Assembly: GCA_964621905.1 (NCBI GenBank)
Contig: CAZUNG010000002.1
Span: forward strand, 1 to 64,000
Length of the DNA: 64,000 nucleotides
Reading direction: 5' to 3'
From: Ruminococcus_G sp964621905
Lineage (GTDB): Bacteria > Bacillota > Clostridia > Lachnospirales > Lachnospiraceae
Part shown: positions 1 through 8,377 of the stretch, one piece after another
How the letters are laid out: every line of letters begins with the position of its first letter
How positions within the stretch are numbered: the first letter of the stretch is position 1
The notes under the pieces: generated by a model
What the model was told of the DNA's origin: nothing
The model's database searches: none
Seen by the model: only the letters and a program-made list of their open reading frames with translations
Translations under genes and position numbers: made by a program

Positions 1-1
1 G

Positions 2-55
2 ATCTGTGTGGCGGTCATCATCGATGTCCAGGTTCGTAAGGCAAACTCAAAATAA
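2..55 (+). CDS. C-terminal tail of a sugar ABC transporter permease (partial)
   Basis: An open frame enters from the left edge and stops with TAA at 53-55. It encodes only the last 17 residues, a hydrophobic stretch (ICVAVIID) followed by a basic tail (VQVRKANSK). RbsC-type sugar permeases commonly end this way, with a last membrane helix and a short positively charged cytoplasmic end. The binding-protein gene starts 27 bases later on the same strand, which supports the reading. The family is inferred mainly from that neighbour, because too little protein is present to prove it. Confidence 0.5.
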   Translation: MCVAVIIDVQVRKANSK

Positions 56-82
56 AACAACTCAGACAAAAGGAGAAAAACG

Positions 83-1120
83 ATGAAAAAAAGATTACTT
101 GCAATTGGAATCTCAGTTATGTTGACCGCATCAGTCTTTGGATGTGGAAAGAAAGAAGAAACAAAAGCTGCAGAAAATGAAGTGACCCCAGAGACTCCGG
201 CTGCAGATTTGCTCGACTGGGAACAGGAGCTTGCCAAAGCCTACACCTTGGACGGAGACGAAGAATTCACCTGGGGATATATTACGATGAGTTTCACGGA
301 CACATTCTGTGCAAAAGTGCAGGAAGAAGTAGAAACTTACACAAAAGAGCATTTTCCAAATGTGACGCTGAATATTGCCGACGGAAAAAATGATGTGAAC
401 ACACAGATGGAACTTATGGAAAACTTTATCACGCAGGGCGTGGATGCGATTTTACTGACTCCTGTGGATTCAGACGGTGATGTTGCGGTCTGCGGCCTTG
501 CACAGGAGGCAGGTATTCCGGTTATCAATATTACGGCGGAACCGAACTGCTCATCAGAAGATCATTTCTTTATCGGTTCAGACCACTATCTGTCCGGACA
601 GCTGCAGGCAGAATATCTGATCGAAAATGTAGATGATACCGAAACCTTAAACATGTGTTATCTGGAAGGAAGCAACGGTTATACGCATACAACGCTTAGA
701 AAAGAAGGATTCTTTGAAACATTGGATGAAGCCGGATACAATTACAAACTGCTCGCAAGTCTGGAAGGTGAATATCTGAGGGATAAAGCGATGGATATCA
801 CAGAGGACTGGATGGTCCAGTATGGCGATGAGATAGATGTCATCGTTGCTGCCAATGACGAGATGGCAATGGGCGCGCTTCAGGCAGAACAGGCTGCCGG
901 TGTTTCGGGCATTATTAACTGTGGAATTGATGCAAATGACGATGCAAAAAAGGCGGTTGCAGACGGAACCTTTGGATGTACGGTATTTCAAAATGCAGTA
1001 AAACAGGGACAGTGGGGTGCAATTGCAGCATATTCTGCATGTGCTTCCGATGTAAAACTGGAATTTATCGAAATACCATATGAACTGGTAACCAAAGACA
1101 ATCTTGCTGATTATCAGTAA
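83..1120 (+). CDS. Sugar ABC transporter substrate-binding lipoprotein
   Basis: Extracellular solute-binding protein of the periplasmic-binding-protein 4 (ribose/galactose-like) fold, 345 aa. The N-terminus is a lipoprotein signal: a basic start, a hydrophobic core and a lipobox ending at Cys21 (SVFGC), then a charged linker. The mature part shows typical family landmarks, such as the helix around GVDAILLTPVDSDGD and the segment DVIVAANDEMAMGAL, which build the sugar-binding cleft. A ribosome site AGGAG at 71-75 sits 7 bases before the ATG. It follows a permease tail, so it is probably the last gene of a sugar ABC operon whose permease and ATPase lie off the window. The strong hairpin at 1138-1169 ends this unit. 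The substrate cannot be told from sequence. Confidence 0.88.
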   Translation: MKKRLLAIGISVMLTASVFGCGKKEETKAAENEVTPETPAADLLDWEQELAKAYTLDGDEEFTWGYITMSFTDTFCAKVQEEVETYTKEHFPNVTLNIADGKNDVNTQMELMENFITQGVDAILLTPVDSDGDVAVCGLAQEAGIPVINITAEPNCSSEDHFFIGSDHYLSGQLQAEYLIENVDDTETLNMCYLEGSNGYTHTTLRKEGFFETLDEAGYNYKLLASLEGEYLRDKAMDITEDWMVQYGDEIDVIVAANDEMAMGALQAEQAAGVSGIINCGIDANDDAKKAVADGTFGCTVFQNAVKQGQWGAIAAYSACASDVKLEFIEIPYELVTKDNLADYQ

Positions 1121-1137
1121 TCTGTTGACCATTGATT

Positions 1138-1169
1138 AAGAAGACCGGCAGGTTCCTGCCGGTCTTCTT
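1138..1169 (+). terminator. Intrinsic terminator after the sugar-binding protein gene
   Basis: A perfect 15-base inverted repeat, AAGAAGACCGGCAGG and its complement, separated by TT. It lies 18 bases after the binding-protein stop. The 3' arm ends in TCTTCTT, a moderately U-rich run, and the structure is symmetrical enough to work on either strand. Confidence 0.8.
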
Positions 1170-1228
1170 ACGAATATCAATATGCTTCCATGATCTTGAT
1201 TCTGCGACCATATTTCCGTCAATTTTAT

Positions 1229-1257
1229 TTGCCCGGGCAGCCCGCCTGCGGTATACT
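1229..1257 (+). promoter_or_regulatory. Candidate sigma-A promoter for the WYL regulator
   Basis: TTGCCC at 1229-1234, a 17-base spacer and TATACT at 1252-1257, placed 43 bases before the chosen ATG. A GC-rich palindrome GCCCGGGC (1231-1238) overlaps the -35 element and could be an operator. Confidence 0.5.
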
Positions 1258-1299
1258 CAGACATATACCAAAGATCCAGTCAATAAGGAGCTAACCATT

Positions 1300-2229
1300 A
1301 TGAAGATAGAACGACTGATCGGGATTCTGTCGATCCTGCTGCAGCAGAAGAAAGTAACAGCCCCCTACCTTGCCGAAAAATTTGAAGTGTCAAGACGTAC
1401 CATCAACCGTGATGTGGAAGCCATATGCAAAGCAGGGATTCCGATTGTCACAACACAGGGAACAAATGGCGGAATCTCCATCATGGAAGGGTACCGCATC
1501 GACCGGACACTTCTGACCTCCGCGGACATGCAGGCGATTCTTGCAGGACTTCGCAGCCTTGACAGTATCAGCGAAACTAGAAAAATGAAGCAGCTGATGG
1601 AGAAACTGTCAGCTTCAAATCCCGATATTCTGTCTTCCAACGATCATATTTTGATTGACCTTTCTTCCTGGTACCGGTCCCTGCTGGCTCCCAGAATCGA
1701 ATTGATACAGAACGCCATTGAACGCCGTGAAAAAATCTCGTTTACTTATTTTTCACCCAGCGGTGAAAGCCGCCGGACGGCTGACCCTTATCTGCTGGTA
1801 TTCAAGTGGTCCTCCTGGTATATCTGGGCACGATGCTGTGAGAAACAGGATTTCCGCCTGTTCAAATTAAACCGCATGCTGTACGTAGAAAATTCGGGTG
1901 AACCGTACGAAGCGGTTCCATTTTCAGCGCCTGACTTGTCTCCGGAACACGTGACGCCGCCTGTGATCCAGGTCAAAGCACTGTTTGAAGGGCAAATGAG
2001 GTGGCGGCTGATCGAAGAGTGCGGACCGGAATGTTTTAAAGAGCAGAAGGACGGGCGGCTGTTGTTCACCTTTGGTTTCTCTGACAAAGAAAACCTGTTC
2101 AGCTGGGTCTTCAGTTTTGGTGACAAAGTGGAACTGCTGGAACCAAGAGATCTCCGGCAGGAGTTTATACTTCGCGCAGAAAAACTGCTTCACACGTATC
2201 ATTTATCAAATTATGATGATGACATATAG
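1300..2229 (+). CDS. HTH and WYL domain transcriptional regulator
   Basis: DNA-binding regulator of the DeoR-like HTH_11 plus WYL family, 309 aa. Residues about 1-60 form a winged helix-turn-helix (KVTAPYLAEKFEVSRRTINR), and the C-terminal two thirds are the WYL ligand-sensing part (about residues 140-220) and its C-terminal extension. I chose ATG 1300 because AAGGAG lies at 1285-1290. A longer reading from 1132 would run through the upstream terminator and is unlikely. It is transcribed separately from the binding-protein gene. The ligand and target are unknown; control of the adjacent sugar operon or of itself is only a guess from proximity. Confidence 0.85.
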   Translation: MKIERLIGILSILLQQKKVTAPYLAEKFEVSRRTINRDVEAICKAGIPIVTTQGTNGGISIMEGYRIDRTLLTSADMQAILAGLRSLDSISETRKMKQLMEKLSASNPDILSSNDHILIDLSSWYRSLLAPRIELIQNAIERREKISFTYFSPSGESRRTADPYLLVFKWSSWYIWARCCEKQDFRLFKLNRMLYVENSGEPYEAVPFSAPDLSPEHVTPPVIQVKALFEGQMRWRLIEECGPECFKEQKDGRLLFTFGFSDKENLFSWVFSFGDKVELLEPRDLRQEFILRAEKLLHTYHLSNYDDDI

Positions 2230-2285
2230 ATGTCATGTTTACCGTGTTATGATAAGTTTCTACTATCTGCAAAGGAGATGAATCT

Positions 2286-3293
2286 ATGGCTTCAAAACTT
2301 GAATTTGTACAATATGTGACTGACCAGCTTTCAGAGACCGGCACCGTCACATACCGTAAAATGTTTGGGGAATACGGTGTTTTCTGTAATGGCAAATTCT
2401 TTGCCGTCATCTGTGATGATCAGTTTTTTGTAAAGATCACGGAGGCCGGAAAGAGCGTTTGTGGCGATTTTGATAAAGTCCCTCCATACGAAGGTGCGAA
2501 ACCTTATTTCCTGATCGAAAATGTGGATGACCGTACGCTATTGACAGAGCTTACCATCGCCACCTGCAGCCAGCTGCCGGATCCGACGCCTAAAAAAAAG
2601 AACTCCCCGAAAAAGAAGGCAGCAAAGGACGAGAAGGCTTTGAAAAAGGCGGAAGTGAAGCTGGACTATAAAAAAGCCTATAAGGATTTATATGTGCCTA
2701 AAAGCACACCTTCACTGATTGATGTGCCGGAGATGATATTCCTTATGGTGGTGGGACGCGGCAATCCAAATACTTCAGAGAGCTATCACAATGCCATCGA
2801 AATTCTGTACGGAATATCCTTTATGATCAAAATGAGCAAATTAAGCAAAAAACAGCCGGAAGGATATTTTGAATATGTCGTACCGCCGCTTGAAAGTCTC
2901 TGGGGACTGGATGATGCCGTGTTCGACGGCAGAATGATCACTGACAAAGATAAATTCTGCTGGACTGCCATGATAAGGCAGCCGGAGTTTGTGACGGAAG
3001 AAGTGTTTGAATGGGCCAAAAAAAGTCTGCTGGAGAAGAAGCCTTATCTTGATTTCTCCGGTGCAAAACTGAAAAAATTCACAGAAGGCCTGTGCTGCCA
3101 GGTAATGCACCGAGGACCGTATGATGAGGAAGCGGCCACGATCGCTATGCTGGATACATTTATTACAGAACACGGTTATCAATGTGATATTTCAAAAAAA
3201 CGGCTGCATCATGAGATCTATCTGGGCGATCCTCGAAAGACAAAGCCTGAAAATTTGAAAACTGTCATCCGCCATCCGGTAAAAAAAGTGTAA
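2286..3293 (+). CDS. TfoX N-terminal domain fused to a GyrI-like domain
   Basis: 335 aa in three parts. Residues 1-95 match the TfoX/Sxy N-terminal fold (VTYRKMFGEYGVFCNGKFFA). Residues about 98-125 are a lysine-rich linker. Residues about 130-335 look like the GyrI-like small-molecule-binding domain of the YdhM/SbmC type (PEMIFLMVVGRGNPN, then QVMHRGPYDEEAATIAML and HHEIYLGDPRKTKPENLKTV). GyrI-like domains bind small hydrophobic ligands, and some hydrolyse electrophilic compounds or protect gyrase. The ribosome site AAGGAG is at 2272-2277. The joined domains are unusual, and a role in small-molecule sensing or detoxification is inferred from the fold only. Confidence 0.8.
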   Translation: MASKLEFVQYVTDQLSETGTVTYRKMFGEYGVFCNGKFFAVICDDQFFVKITEAGKSVCGDFDKVPPYEGAKPYFLIENVDDRTLLTELTIATCSQLPDPTPKKKNSPKKKAAKDEKALKKAEVKLDYKKAYKDLYVPKSTPSLIDVPEMIFLMVVGRGNPNTSESYHNAIEILYGISFMIKMSKLSKKQPEGYFEYVVPPLESLWGLDDAVFDGRMITDKDKFCWTAMIRQPEFVTEEVFEWAKKSLLEKKPYLDFSGAKLKKFTEGLCCQVMHRGPYDEEAATIAMLDTFITEHGYQCDISKKRLHHEIYLGDPRKTKPENLKTVIRHPVKKV

Positions 3294-3301
3294 CTTCACC
3301 C

Positions 3302-3342
3302 ATAAGCAGAAATCCATAAAATCAAGATGGATTTCTGCTTAT
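3302..3342 (+). terminator. Stem-loop terminator after the TfoX/GyrI-like gene
   Basis: A 16-base perfect inverted repeat (3302-3317 and 3327-3342) with a 9-base loop starts 8 bases after the stop codon. The 3' arm contains TTTCTGCTTAT rather than a clean U-tract, so termination efficiency is uncertain. A second small hairpin, CCAAAAA/TTTTTGG with a GAAA loop, follows at 3364-3381. Confidence 0.6.
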
Positions 3343-3384
3343 TCTGCAATGATAGGGAGATGTCCAAAAAGAAATTTTTGGGGA

Positions 3385-3413
3385 TTGCTTTTTTCCCCGA
3401 AACTGAGGATAAT
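3385..3413 (+). promoter_or_regulatory. Weak candidate promoter for the DUF2284 gene
   Basis: TTGCTT at 3385-3390, 17 bases, then GATAAT at 3408-3413, located 32 bases before the ATG at 3446. The match is partial, but the spacing and position after the upstream hairpin are right. Confidence 0.35.
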
Positions 3414-3445
3414 AGGGATATCGAAAGATGAGGAGAAATAATACC

Positions 3446-3985
3446 ATGAAATTTGAGATCATTGAAGACTACATTACACAATTTCCTATTTATCAATACG
3501 CCCTTCTTGATACCCAGGAACTGGAATTCACAGACAAAGTGCGGACGATCTGTAAAAAGGAGTGTTCACGGTACGGAAACTCCTGGTCCTGCCCGCCTGC
3601 AGTCGGCTCCGTAGAAAAATGCAGGGAAACCTGTCTGAAGTACCCGAAAGTCCTGATGTTTTCTTCCATTGCTGAAGTTGTGGACTATTCTGATATGAAA
3701 CATACCTTAAAATCAAAACAGGAACACGAGACGATCACCCGGAAGATTGAAAAATTTCTCCGTCTGAACGCCGTTCCCTGTTACACGCTTTCTTCAGATT
3801 CCTGTTCCGCCTGTGAGAAATGTTCGTATCCCAAAAAAGCGTGCATTCACCCTGAAATTATGCATCCATGCATCGAAAGTCATGGAATCGTGCTGACCAA
3901 TACCATCGAACGCCACCATATGGATTATTTTCTGGGCGAGAACATGGTACTCTGGTTCAGTCTGATTTTCCTTGAGAATGTATAA
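3446..3985 (+). CDS. DUF2284 family cysteine-rich metal-binding protein
   Basis: 179 aa with the cysteine pattern of DUF2284 (predicted metal-binding) proteins: an N-terminal group (RTICKKECSRYGNSWSCPP), a middle CRETC, and a ferredoxin-like C-terminal group (DSCSACEKCSYPKKACIHP). These probably hold iron-sulphur clusters or another metal. The ATG at 3446 is preferred over an in-frame ATG at 3428 because AGGAG (3431-3435) lies directly before it. No partner enzyme is adjacent, and the function of the family is not established. Confidence 0.78.
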   Translation: MKFEIIEDYITQFPIYQYALLDTQELEFTDKVRTICKKECSRYGNSWSCPPAVGSVEKCRETCLKYPKVLMFSSIAEVVDYSDMKHTLKSKQEHETITRKIEKFLRLNAVPCYTLSSDSCSACEKCSYPKKACIHPEIMHPCIESHGIVLTNTIERHHMDYFLGENMVLWFSLIFLENV

Positions 3986-4007
3986 TATGGAAACATTGAC
4001 ATATACT
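3980..4007 (+). promoter_or_regulatory. Candidate sigma-E (mother-cell) promoter for yqfC-yqfD
   Basis: GTATAAT at 3980-3986 and CATATACT at 4000-4007 resemble the sigma-E elements (-35 near ATATT, -10 CATACNNT) with about 13 bases between them. They lie 31 bases before the yqfC start and overlap the end of the DUF2284 gene. In Bacillus subtilis yqfC and yqfD belong to the sigma-E regulon, which is why I favour this reading. A TTGACA at 3996-4001 has no well-spaced -10. Confidence 0.4.
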
Positions 4008-4038
4008 ATATAATAAACGCCGGGAGTTCTTAAGAGAC

Positions 4039-4314
4039 TTGAAAAAAATCCCTTCCCTGCAGCGGGAACTGGTCAAATCGCTGCAGATACCGAATGACCT
4101 TGCATTGCAGGAATCTCTTGTGACGTTAAGCGGAAGCAGTGAGATTCTTGTAGAGAATTACCGCAGGATACTGGAATACGAAGAGAACGTCATTCGTATT
4201 CTGTTGAAAAAGGGACGAATGAGGATTGAAGGAGAACATCTGTGCATTGCTTACTACAGCCGGGATGAAATGAAAATCACAGGATTTATCCAGGCTGTTT
4301 TTTTTGACCGGTAG
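4039..4314 (+). CDS. yqfC: Sporulation protein YqfC
   Basis: 91 aa, the usual length of YqfC. The core LSGSSEILVENYRRILEYEE and the C-terminal GRMRIEGEHLCIAYYSRDEM match the YabP/YqfC sporulation family, small mother-cell proteins made under sigma-E. The start is TTG at 4039 with a modest GGGAG 12 bases upstream. It is followed 38 bases later by yqfD, its near-constant partner, whose product is a membrane protein. Its presence indicates that the organism forms endospores. Confidence 0.85.
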   Translation: MKKIPSLQRELVKSLQIPNDLALQESLVTLSGSSEILVENYRRILEYEENVIRILLKKGRMRIEGEHLCIAYYSRDEMKITGFIQAVFFDR

Positions 4315-4352
4315 GTATGCTTTCCCGGGGATATAGGATATGAGGTGAGAAT

Positions 4353-5591
4353 GTGATCCAGCAGTGTCTGCGCTACGTCAAAGGCTATGTACATATCAAG
4401 TTTTACGGTGAAGAAAAAGAACGTTTTTTGAATCTCTGTTCTGCAAATGATATCATCCTGTGGAAACTGATGCCGCAGGATGAGGGGCAGATCGCCTGCA
4501 TGAGCATTTCGGACTTTAAAAAACTTCGTCCGATATCCAGAAAAGTCAAAATCAAAATCAGAATTTCAAAAAAACGAGGATTGCCCTTCTTTTTTCAGAA
4601 AAGCCGAAAAAGAAAGGCATTTTTTCTTGGAATCCTGTGTTTCTGCGCGCTGATCTATCTGCTTTCCCTGCGGATCTGGAATATTCATGTCGATGGCAAT
4701 CTTACTTACAGCACACAGACTGTGCTCAAATACCTGGAAGAAGAGAACATCCGGCACGGAATCTTGAAAAAATCTGTAAATTGTTCCGAAGTGGCATCCA
4801 TGCTCCGGCGTAAATTTCCGAATATCACCTGGGTCTCCGCCCGAATCGAGGGTACGCGTCTGTTCCTGGAAATGAAAGAGAATTATAATCAGGAACAGGA
4901 ACAAACGACCGTGGAACAGGACAATACACCTCAGGATATCGTTGCCCCAAAAGCCGGGACTGTCACGTCTATCGTGACACGTTCCGGTGTCCCGATGGTT
5001 CAGGTTGGCGACCAGTTTAAAAAAGGTGATATTCTGGTATCGGGTACTCTGGAAATCAAAAATGATGCCCAGGAAACCATCGGTTATGAATATACCAAAG
5101 CGGATGCAGACCTCTATGCACGGACTTTCTATTCTTATTATGACGAATTTCCTATGGAATACGAAGAACGCATCTATACTGACGAGAATAAAAGCTCCTG
5201 GTTTTTTACGGTTATGAATTACCGGATCGACATCGGACCTTCGCCTCCCCAGAATCAGCGGTATGACCAGGTGGCTGCAACGCACCCCTTGTATCTTACA
5301 GAGAACTTTATCCTGCCGTTTACGTACGGTACGATTCATACGCTTCCCTATCAAATTGAAGTCAAACACTACACCAAAGAAGAGGCCGCGGCGAAGGCGG
5401 ATGCCAATCTCTACATGTTTTTGAAGAATTTAACACAAAAAGGGGTAGAAATATACCGTAAAAATGTTAAAATAAACACATCGGAATCAACGTGTATCAC
5501 AAAGGGAAAGATTCAGGTGACAGAAAAAATCACTGCAACGGCACCCGTAACGATTCAGGATGTGATACCGGAAAGGACATCTGAAGAATGA
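4353..5591 (+). CDS. yqfD: Sporulation membrane protein YqfD
   Basis: 412 aa YqfD family (stage IV sporulation). A basic N-terminal cytoplasmic region is followed by one membrane helix at about residues 89-107 (FFLGILCFCALIYLLSLRIW). The long outer part begins with a POTRA-like stretch (VDGNLTYSTQTVLKYLEEENI) and includes a KAGTVTSIVTRSG segment. It starts with GTG at 4353 behind GAGGTGAG. The stop overlaps the phoH start (ATGA at 5588-5591), implying translational coupling. The order yqfC-yqfD-phoH-ybeY is conserved in Firmicutes. Confidence 0.88.
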   Translation: MIQQCLRYVKGYVHIKFYGEEKERFLNLCSANDIILWKLMPQDEGQIACMSISDFKKLRPISRKVKIKIRISKKRGLPFFFQKSRKRKAFFLGILCFCALIYLLSLRIWNIHVDGNLTYSTQTVLKYLEEENIRHGILKKSVNCSEVASMLRRKFPNITWVSARIEGTRLFLEMKENYNQEQEQTTVEQDNTPQDIVAPKAGTVTSIVTRSGVPMVQVGDQFKKGDILVSGTLEIKNDAQETIGYEYTKADADLYARTFYSYYDEFPMEYEERIYTDENKSSWFFTVMNYRIDIGPSPPQNQRYDQVAATHPLYLTENFILPFTYGTIHTLPYQIEVKHYTKEEAAAKADANLYMFLKNLTQKGVEIYRKNVKINTSESTCITKGKIQVTEKITATAPVTIQDVIPERTSEE

Positions 5592-6586
5592 ACAGTATGA
5601 TTGAAGCAATAGTACAGATACCGGCCGAGCATGAGACAAATATCTTCGGTCAGTTTGACGAGAATGTTAAAAAGATTGAGCGGACTTTGAGCGTGACCAT
5701 GATTTCCAGGGACGGACAGCTGAAGATTATCGGTCCGTCCGCTAATGTAAAAAAAGCACAGAGTATCCTCAAACAGCTGGTCACCCTTGCCGCTCGCGGC
5801 AATACGATAACCGTTCAGCAGATAGATTATGCAGTTTCTCTTTCAATGGAAGAGAACGAGTCTGCTATCGTTGAGATAGATAAAGACTGTATCTGCCACA
5901 CCATAAACGGCCGTGTCGTCAAACCCAAAACATTGGGACAAAAACAATATGTGGACAGTATCCGAAAACATATGATCGTCTTCGGCATCGGGCCGGCCGG
6001 CACCGGAAAAACATATCTGGCAATGGCGATGGCAATCACAGCCTTCCGAAATGATGAGGTCAATCGGATCATTCTGACCCGGCCGGCTATTGAAGCCGGT
6101 GAAAAACTCGGCTTTCTTCCAGGTGACCTCCAGAGTAAGGTGGACCCTTATCTGCGGCCGCTTTACGATGCACTGTATCAAATCATGGGCGCAGAAAGCT
6201 TTATGAAAAACATGGAAAAAGGACTGATTGAAGTTGCTCCGCTGGCCTATATGCGTGGCAGGACACTGGATAACGCGTTCATCATCCTGGATGAGGCCCA
6301 GAACACGACTCCGGCTCAGATGAAGATGTTTCTGACACGTATCGGATTTGGTTCCAAAGTTATCATAACGGGGGACGCTACACAAAAAGACCTTCCCCGG
6401 GATACCCGGTCCGGACTTGATGTAGCGGTCCAGGTTCTTAAAAAGGTGGACGATATCGCTTTCTGCCAGCTGACGAGCAAAGACGTCGTTCGTCACCCAC
6501 TGGTGCAGAAAATTGTACAGGCATATGAAACGTATGAGAAAAAAGCCCGGCCTGCCAAAAACAGCAAGCGGACAGTCCGGTCGTAA
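5588..6586 (+). CDS. phoH: PhoH family ATPase
   Basis: 332 aa PhoH-like protein. An N-terminal KH-like region (about 1-100) precedes a single P-loop ATPase domain. Walker A is GPAGTGKTYLA (about residue 138), Walker B is AFIILDEAQNTTP (about residue 234), and the helicase-like motif TGDATQKDLP follows. The protein is thought to act in RNA metabolism, and its gene usually sits beside the rRNA-processing gene ybeY, as here. Its start lies inside the last codons of yqfD. Confidence 0.92.
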   Translation: MNSMIEAIVQIPAEHETNIFGQFDENVKKIERTLSVTMISRDGQLKIIGPSANVKKAQSILKQLVTLAARGNTITVQQIDYAVSLSMEENESAIVEIDKDCICHTINGRVVKPKTLGQKQYVDSIRKHMIVFGIGPAGTGKTYLAMAMAITAFRNDEVNRIILTRPAIEAGEKLGFLPGDLQSKVDPYLRPLYDALYQIMGAESFMKNMEKGLIEVAPLAYMRGRTLDNAFIILDEAQNTTPAQMKMFLTRIGFGSKVIITGDATQKDLPRDTRSGLDVAVQVLKKVDDIAFCQLTSKDVVRHPLVQKIVQAYETYEKKARPAKNSKRTVRS

Positions 6587-6597
6587 AAGGGGATAAG

Positions 6598-7095
6598 ATG
6601 ACAGTTTTTATTGAGAATGAAACAGATTATGAATTTCCGTTTTCCTGCCAGGGAACAGCAGAAGATGTGATGTGCAAAGTACTGGAGCAGGAGCACTGCC
6701 CGTATGACGCAGAAATCAATATTGTTTTGACAGGTGAAGATGAGATCAGACAGACCAACCGGAATTTTCGTGCAATTGACAGTGTGACTGATGTCCTGTC
6801 GTTTCCGGCAGTGGATTTTGAATCTCCTGCTGATTATTCAGTCATTGAAGAGTTTCCTGATGAGTTTTTCAATCCTGACACCGGACTTTTGATGCTCGGA
6901 GACATGATGATTTGTATTCCGCGAATGCTGCTGCAGGCAAAAGAGTACGGTCACGGCGTCAAACGGGAATATGCATTTTTAATTGCACACAGCTTACTGC
7001 ATCTCCTCGGATATGATCACATGGAGGCAGATGACGCAGCTGTAATGGAACAAAAACAGGAACAAGTGCTCAGGCAGTTGAATATCACACGATAG
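6598..7095 (+). CDS. ybeY: Endoribonuclease YbeY (rRNA maturation factor)
   Basis: 165 aa single-domain zinc enzyme needed for 16S rRNA 3' end maturation and ribosome quality control. The catalytic and zinc-binding signature HSLLHLLGYDH (three histidines) lies near residues 130-140. It follows phoH by 11 bases with GGGGATAAG just before the ATG. Length and motif spacing are typical. Confidence 0.93.
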   Translation: MTVFIENETDYEFPFSCQGTAEDVMCKVLEQEHCPYDAEINIVLTGEDEIRQTNRNFRAIDSVTDVLSFPAVDFESPADYSVIEEFPDEFFNPDTGLLMLGDMMICIPRMLLQAKEYGHGVKREYAFLIAHSLLHLLGYDHMEADDAAVMEQKQEQVLRQLNITR

Positions 7096-7107
7096 GAGAA
7101 TAACAGT

Positions 7108-8310
7108 ATGAAAAAGAATCTTGCCAAAGTTTTGTTGTTGCTGACAGTATCAGCACTGGTACTGGGAGGCTGTAAAAAGAAAGAGGAACCCGCACCGGAT
7201 CCGGTTCCTGCGGAAGAAGCGAAGACTGAGGAACCCGAAGAGGAAGAGGATGACATCATTGCACCGGAACCTCCCGTCTCCGAGGAAGAGAGCATTCCGG
7301 AAGGAAAAGTAAAAAGCTATCTGACCGGTGAATACGTCGACGAAGCGATTGGAAGAAGACGTCCCGTTGCAGTAATGCTCAATAACATTCAGGCGGCTGT
7401 CCCGCAGGCAGGTATCGCTAATGCCGGAGTCATCTATGAGGCACCGGTAGAAGGCAGTATCACACGTCTTATGGCAGTCATCGAAGATTATGACAATCTC
7501 GAAAAAATAGGTTCCATGAGAAGCTGCCGTGACTATTATATCTTCTATGCATCAGGGTTTAATGCTATCTATGTTCACTATGGACAGTCACCGTATGCCC
7601 TGCCGTTTCTGGACCTTCCGGAGGTGAACAACTTAAGCGGTCTTGCCAGCTATACGGATTCTGTATTTTACAGAACCAGTGACCGAAAAGCACCCCATAA
7701 TGCATATACCAGCTTTGAAGGTATTCAAAAAGGAATTGAGATCTGCGGCTACAGCCAGGAATATGCAGAAGATTACCACGGTTCTTACACCTTCTGTAAA
7801 GTGGGGGATACCATTGAACTGCCTGGAAACTGGAATGCTGAAATCGTAAAACCCGGTTATCAGTACAATGAGCCATGGTTTGAATATCATGAAGATGATG
7901 GACTGTATTACCGGTATCAATATGGAGGGGAACAGATTGATGAACTGACAGGGCAGCAGCTCAGCTGCAAGAATATCCTGATCCAGTACTCCAGCTGGAG
8001 GAACTATGATGAAAACGGTTATCTGAATATCGATGTCGATGAGCCGAACAGCGGGATCTATATCACAAACGGAAAAGCTATCCCTGTTTCCTGGAAAAAA
8101 CACGATCCCTGGGGACCCACGTATTACTACGATGAAAATGGCAATGAAATCACGCTGAACACCGGAAAAACCTGGGTATGCATTGTTTTGGATTCTTACC
8201 GGGATCTCGTCTCTGTCACAGACCGTGATGGATTTACCGCTCCAATGGGACAAAGCGTCACCTCCAAAGCGGCAAATGACGCTGCCGCTGCATCAGATAC
8301 GGAATACTAG
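7108..8310 (+). CDS. DUF3048 domain lipoprotein (YerB-like)
   Basis: 400 aa secreted lipoprotein. The signal peptide ends with a lipobox (ALVLGGC, Cys22), followed by a strongly acidic Pro/Glu-rich linker. The rest is the DUF3048 pair of domains: an N-terminal part with RPVAVMLNNIQAAVPQAGI, GVIYEAPVEGSITRLMAV and GSMRSCRDYYI, and a C-terminal part with KTWVCIVL. The function of this surface family is unknown. The ribosome site AGGAG overlaps the ybeY stop, so it is probably in the same transcript. Confidence 0.85.
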   Translation: MKKNLAKVLLLLTVSALVLGGCKKKEEPAPDPVPAEEAKTEEPEEEEDDIIAPEPPVSEEESIPEGKVKSYLTGEYVDEAIGRRRPVAVMLNNIQAAVPQAGIANAGVIYEAPVEGSITRLMAVIEDYDNLEKIGSMRSCRDYYIFYASGFNAIYVHYGQSPYALPFLDLPEVNNLSGLASYTDSVFYRTSDRKAPHNAYTSFEGIQKGIEICGYSQEYAEDYHGSYTFCKVGDTIELPGNWNAEIVKPGYQYNEPWFEYHEDDGLYYRYQYGGEQIDELTGQQLSCKNILIQYSSWRNYDENGYLNIDVDEPNSGIYITNGKAIPVSWKKHDPWGPTYYYDENGNEITLNTGKTWVCIVLDSYRDLVSVTDRDGFTAPMGQSVTSKAANDAAAASDTEY

Positions 8311-8315
8311 TCATA

Positions 8316-8344
8316 TAGACAAACCGTATAATCTGTTGTAGAAT
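8316..8344 (+). promoter_or_regulatory. Candidate promoter of the proB-proA operon
   Basis: TAGACA at 8316-8321, a 17-base spacer and TAGAAT at 8339-8344. A perfect palindrome GAGTCGACTC at 8346-8355 begins immediately after the -10, where the transcript would start, and could be an operator or an RNA element. Confidence 0.5.
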
Positions 8345-8377
8345 GGAGTCGACTCTAAAAGAAGCAGGTAAAGAATT

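Noticed and set aside
1132..1299. N-terminal extension of the WYL regulator
   Set aside because: It would translate through the terminator hairpin at 1138-1169 and the promoter; ATG 1300 has the ribosome site.
3996..4014. Sigma-A promoter TTGACA with TATAAT before yqfC
   Set aside because: The two elements are only 7 bases apart, too close to work together.
4566..5369. 267-codon open frame on the minus strand
   Set aside because: It lies wholly inside yqfD, has no family resemblance or ribosome site, and is the mirror of a well-supported gene.
8310..8377. T-box riboswitch before proB
   Set aside because: The leader is far too short for a T-box, and no T-box consensus is seen; only a 10-base palindrome is present.
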